NCBI GenBank assembly: GCA_964482845.1
Contig: CAYZZE010000006.1
Coordinates: 1 to 35,189, forward strand
Length of the DNA: 35,189 nt
Direction: 5' to 3'
Source: VGPI01 sp964482845
Lineage (GTDB): Bacteria > Cloacimonadota > Cloacimonadia > Cloacimonadales > Cloacimonadaceae
Position numbers and translations under genes: made by a program. The notes under the pieces are model-generated. The model was not told the origin of the DNA, ran no database searches, and saw nothing but the letters and a program-made list of their open reading frames with translations. How positions within the stretch are numbered: the stretch's first letter is position 1; every line of letters begins with the position of its first letter. Below are positions 33,601 through 35,189 of the stretch, piece by piece.

Positions 33601-34550
33601 AATACACTGTCACCGCTCTGTACACCGGCGGTGAATCCCCTCCGGTCGGACCGGTCACTGCCGTGGTCAATGTCATTGACGTTCCTCTGATCTGGAATGA
33701 CGGATTCGAAAGTTATCCCAATTTCTCGCTCACCTTCAATCCTTGGACGCTGTTTGACATTGATGGTTCAGGAACTTATGGTTTCAGCACCATTACATTT
33801 CCCAATGCGTATTCACCGATGGCTTATATCATCTTCAATCCCAGCGCGACCACTCCTCCCATGACCGATCTTACCGCGCAGGAAGGCAGTAAATTCGCTG
33901 CCAGTTTTGCTTCCACCACTCCTCCCAATAACGACTGGATGATCACTCCCCGCTTCAATTTGGGCACCCAATCCTCCATCTCCTTCTGGGCAAAGTCCTA
34001 CACAGCTCAGTATGGGCTGGAGAGATTCAAGGTCGGCGTCTCGACCACCGCCGCCACCCCAGCCGCCATGACCGTCATCAGTCCCGGAAACTTCGTCCAG
34101 GCACCCGTGCAGTGGACACAATACACTTATGATCTGAGTGCTTACAACGGTCAAAACATCTACGTCGGGATCCATTGCGTGTCCAATGACGCCTTTATCT
34201 TCTGCGTGGATGACTTCAGGTTCTATTCCATCGGTGGATCGGTCAGCAACGATGACAATACCGCTCCCGTGGTCAGAACTGAATTGATCGGCAATTACCC
34301 CAATCCCTTCAATCCTTCCACAACCATCGCCTTCAGTATGAAGGAAGCCGCTCCGGTCAGGATCGATGTTTACAATATGAAAGGTCAATTGGTAAAAACC
34401 CTCGTTGACGAGATCAGACCCGCCGGTAATCATACCGTCCTTTGGAACGGGATGGACAATAAAAACCGCTCCATTTCCAGCGGTGTCTATTTCTACAAAA
34501 TGACGACCGGGAAATTTACCTCGACCCGCAAAATGATCCTGCTCAAATAA
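30651..34550 (+). CDS. large T9SS-exported protein with FN3 and choice-of-anchor J modules
   Basis: A 1299-residue secreted protein, function unknown. It has a signal peptide (1-23, ending GWAQ) and an N-terminal beta domain to about 240. Then come an FN3-like domain (244-336), a divergent choice-of-anchor J/MAM-like module (344-498), FN3 (502-588), an FN3 split by a second J module (626-804), another FN3 (about 903-1012), a third J module (1017-1192) very like the second, and a T9SS type A sorting domain (about 1207-1299, YPNPFNPSTTI). AGGAGA precedes ATG 30651; the in-frame ATG at 30585 lacks a signal peptide at its start. No catalytic domain is visible, so adhesion or matrix binding is likely. 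Adjacent porU would process it. Confidence 0.88.
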   Translation: MRANIQRLLLLLVIMTISALGWAQVSNYTFTSSVGTFAEISGGTIHGTAGMGNNEMFTAIPIGFNFTYNGIVWNEVSIISKGFMAFGNTIISTNTPISTTASSNNVIAAMTRDIQGRVNSQLMTLTSGTAPNRVFTIQWKHFRRVQTTAANDDWTFQIRLNESNGSVVLVYGNVIAATVSTAQTLQVGLRGSDTTDYNNRTTTTDWTASDPGTANNATMRISGICFPPLGLLYTFTPPQTGQPPMPAQIVAPINDAQNVSINPILRWISGGGTVDGYKVYLGTNNPPTNVTNGAIQTDLIYNAPVLNYSTQYYWRIVPFNNFGDATGVPVWSFTTMADPTITTYPYTENFDAVTPPALPLGWFAINANSDLYTWETVAGTPHTTPNSARIRYNIAAAMNDWLVMPPLRFTQGTIYRISFYYRAHSATYPERMAVYIGNAPTAAAMTNQIFNNSNIINTTYTLGEAFITATQTGDHYVGFHGYSVADRFFIFLDTIQVEAFNPTFNPPQNLTGTPGNNTVNLAWQAPANRALSGYKVFRNGTEIASLPTTPLTYSDTNVVNGTTYTYHVTAVYTNPTGESVPSNTVTVMPHEPWNPPTNFAVQVVNYNTARLTWTPPGGGPPPAAFTDSFETYPNFANTFAPWVLVDVDGSNTYGITGTTFPGQYQPMAYIIFNPTSTTPPMATLTAHSGNKMAASFASTTAVNNDWLISPPVTIGPGFNLRFWAKSYTAQYGLERFRVGVSTGGTTPADFTIISGPNFIQAPVDWTQYTYSMAAYTGQTIRFAIRCVSDDAFIFFVDSVYCGPDAANFLANEQPPAQELVLDRMIGTPTSVFEIPTEPIRVQTGYKIHRNNTLVHTITDPNAATWDDVGLPWGTYSYTVTATYTHGDSQPAGPVVINVVEPLLPPTNLQASVAGDDVTLTWSAPVLPVNSVRTQFPGVGVDQPDFEITRALIGYTVYRGGNILEMLDATTLTYVDANLPNGTYQYTVTALYTGGESPPVGPVTAVVNVIDVPLIWNDGFESYPNFSLTFNPWTLFDIDGSGTYGFSTITFPNAYSPMAYIIFNPSATTPPMTDLTAQEGSKFAASFASTTPPNNDWMITPRFNLGTQSSISFWAKSYTAQYGLERFKVGVSTTAATPAAMTVISPGNFVQAPVQWTQYTYDLSAYNGQNIYVGIHCVSNDAFIFCVDDFRFYSIGGSVSNDDNTAPVVRTELIGNYPNPFNPSTTIAFSMKEAAPVRIDVYNMKGQLVKTLVDEIRPAGNHTVLWNGMDNKNRSISSGVYFYKMTTGKFTSTRKMILLK
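32526..33057 (+). repeat. intragenic repeat, J module copy A
   Basis: DNA encoding the second choice-of-anchor J module. It aligns to 33700-34224 at a constant offset of about 1170 bases in its central part, with long stretches of near-identical DNA (for example around TGGGCAAAGTCCTACAC at 32817). It points to an internal duplication. Confidence 0.8.
33700..34224 (+). repeat. intragenic repeat, J module copy B
   Basis: Counterpart of 32526-33057. It encodes the third J module (FAASFASTT, SYTAQYGLERF, QAPVQWTQYTYDLSAY), just before the sorting domain. The best-conserved DNA block starts at 33987. Confidence 0.8.
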
Positions 34551-34590
34551 CCTGGATCAGGGCAGTTACCCCTGCTCATGTTCAATAAAC

Positions 34591-34622
34591 ACAGATCCCG
34601 TTTCGGCGGGATCTGTTTTTTT
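34591..34622 (+). terminator. strong intrinsic terminator after the cargo gene
   Basis: A perfect 10-bp stem ACAGATCCCG/CGGGATCTGT around TTTCGG is followed by a run of seven T. It lies 41 bases after the cargo stop codon and should end the + strand transcription unit. Confidence 0.93.
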
Positions 34623-34770
34623 CTCTTCCCCCATTTTGCCGTCGCTGATCTTTTCGGAAGATACGCCCAAGAAACTTGGGAGACAATTGAGTAATTCAGA
34701 GGGGTTGACCCACGGCTATATATACGCCATCTGTCAGGCAAGACCCGGTGTCGTTATATCGCTGCCGGAT

Positions 34771-34932
34771 GTTAGGCGGTGACTTTAGTCGCCGTTCAGA
34801 ACGCCCCCTAACGATCAACCCGTAAGGGTATTCGAACTTTTTAAGGACTTTAGTCCGGGAGAAATCCCCTCTCGCTGGACACGGATCCTTTTTTAGTACG
34901 TTGGCATAGGTCTCTCGTTCGGACTGAAGTCC
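34771..34932. repeat. cluster of three hairpins sharing GACTNNAGTC
   Basis: GACTTTAGTC occurs at 34781-34790 and 34846-34855, and GACTGAAGTC at 34922-34931, each the core of a longer hairpin. The first is nested in an outer GTTAGG/CCTAAC stem (34771-34776, 34807-34812). Spacing is about 65 and 76 bases. It is probably a REP-like palindrome family; no gene lies here. Confidence 0.6.
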
Positions 34933-35147
34933 TCACAAAGAGCGTTGCACATAGTGGAATCACCAAATTTCGAGAACGCGAAAACACAATATCGTCTCTC
35001 CCTCCAGCGCAGTCAGTAATAACTGAGGATTATTCCTGTCAGATAATTTGGATACTCGTTGAATCCCCCGCTCTGAGTTATTCAACGGTCTCAAGAGATT
35101 TAGATTCAAGCGGAATAGTGCTCTCTCCTGAGCGCTCCTTGCTTCAT

Positions 35148-35189
35148 AACCTTAGTATAACCTTACGGTCGTAAGGTTATACTAAGGTT
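35148..35189. repeat. dispersed palindromic repeat, copy 2, at window end
   Basis: Perfect 20-bp arms (35148-35167 and 35170-35189) around GT, the same arm sequence as 21607-21648. The preceding CTCCTTGCTTCAT also matches the flank of copy 1 at 12 of 13 positions. The window stops exactly at the end of the palindrome, as expected if the contig broke in a multicopy repeat. Confidence 0.92.

Larger units (their letters stand above)
34551..35189. other. intergenic end of window with hairpins
   Basis: About 640 bases with no supported gene. After the terminator come a nested hairpin (34771-34812), two more hairpins with the same GACTNNAGTC core (34845-34856, 34921-34932), an 8-bp stem CGTTGAAT/ATTCAACG (35057-35064 and 35080-35087) and the terminal palindrome. 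Confidence 0.6.

Noticed and set aside
33813..34433. 206-residue antisense frame in the cargo gene
   Set aside because: Shadow of repeated Thr/Pro-rich coding DNA; its similarity to the frame at 32598-33101 only reflects the sense-strand duplication.
1..35189. tRNA, rRNA, phage or integrase genes
   Set aside because: I looked for them by eye on both strands and saw none; a dedicated tRNA search was not possible.

Overview
The window looks like a chromosomal piece of a Gram-negative, anaerobic, amino-acid-fermenting bacterium. The best match I can infer is Candidatus Cloacimonadota (the Cloacimonas lineage) or a close relative within or near the FCB group. The case rests on a combination: two proteins with type IX secretion (T9SS) C-terminal sorting domains, one of them a PorU-type sortase; a complete Rnf complex with a cysteine-rich RnfB; a phosphate butyryltransferase; an OadG-like small protein; and split heptose genes that imply LPS. 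This placement is inference and was not tested by any search. The window contains a 100-base run of N and ends exactly at the end of a palindromic repeat, so it is probably a scaffold from a metagenome or draft assembly.

Region 1 (189-15497, + strand) is a tightly packed housekeeping run, most genes overlapping or separated by a few bases: der, plsY, purF, the two halves of heptose activation (rfaE1, rfaE2), an RseC-like protein, folB, folK, a shortened glmU, a HIT hydrolase, a LytR_C-domain protein, rsfS, argS, rimI, nadB, tmk, a ctpA-type S41 protease and an orphan response regulator with a C-terminal Cys4 domain. Several starts are TTG or GTG.

Region 2 (15498-16043) has no gene. It holds a 54-bp near-perfect palindrome and the N gap, which is flanked by two identical 55-bp copies, most likely an assembly overlap.

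Region 3 (16044-21278, - strand) is a complete rnfCDGEAB operon with overlapping genes. It encodes the ion-pumping ferredoxin:NAD+ oxidoreductase. Region 4 (21279-21877) is intergenic and carries a 20-bp-arm palindrome of a dispersed family.

Region 5 (21878-34550, + strand) holds acylphosphatase, a LysM/M23 cell-wall protein, a short sigma-70 factor, phosphate butyryltransferase, rlmH, a 49-residue OadG-like membrane protein, a PorU-type sortase carrying an internal InlB-like repeat array, and a 1299-residue T9SS-exported protein. A strong terminator follows. Region 6 (34551-35189) has no gene and contains a cluster of small hairpins and a second copy of the palindromic repeat at the very end.

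Taken together, the energy genes (Rnf, Ptb, possibly OadG) suggest amino-acid fermentation coupled to a Na+ or H+ gradient. The surface genes (heptose, LysM/M23, CtpA, PorU and cargo) describe an outer-membrane cell that exports and anchors large surface proteins.
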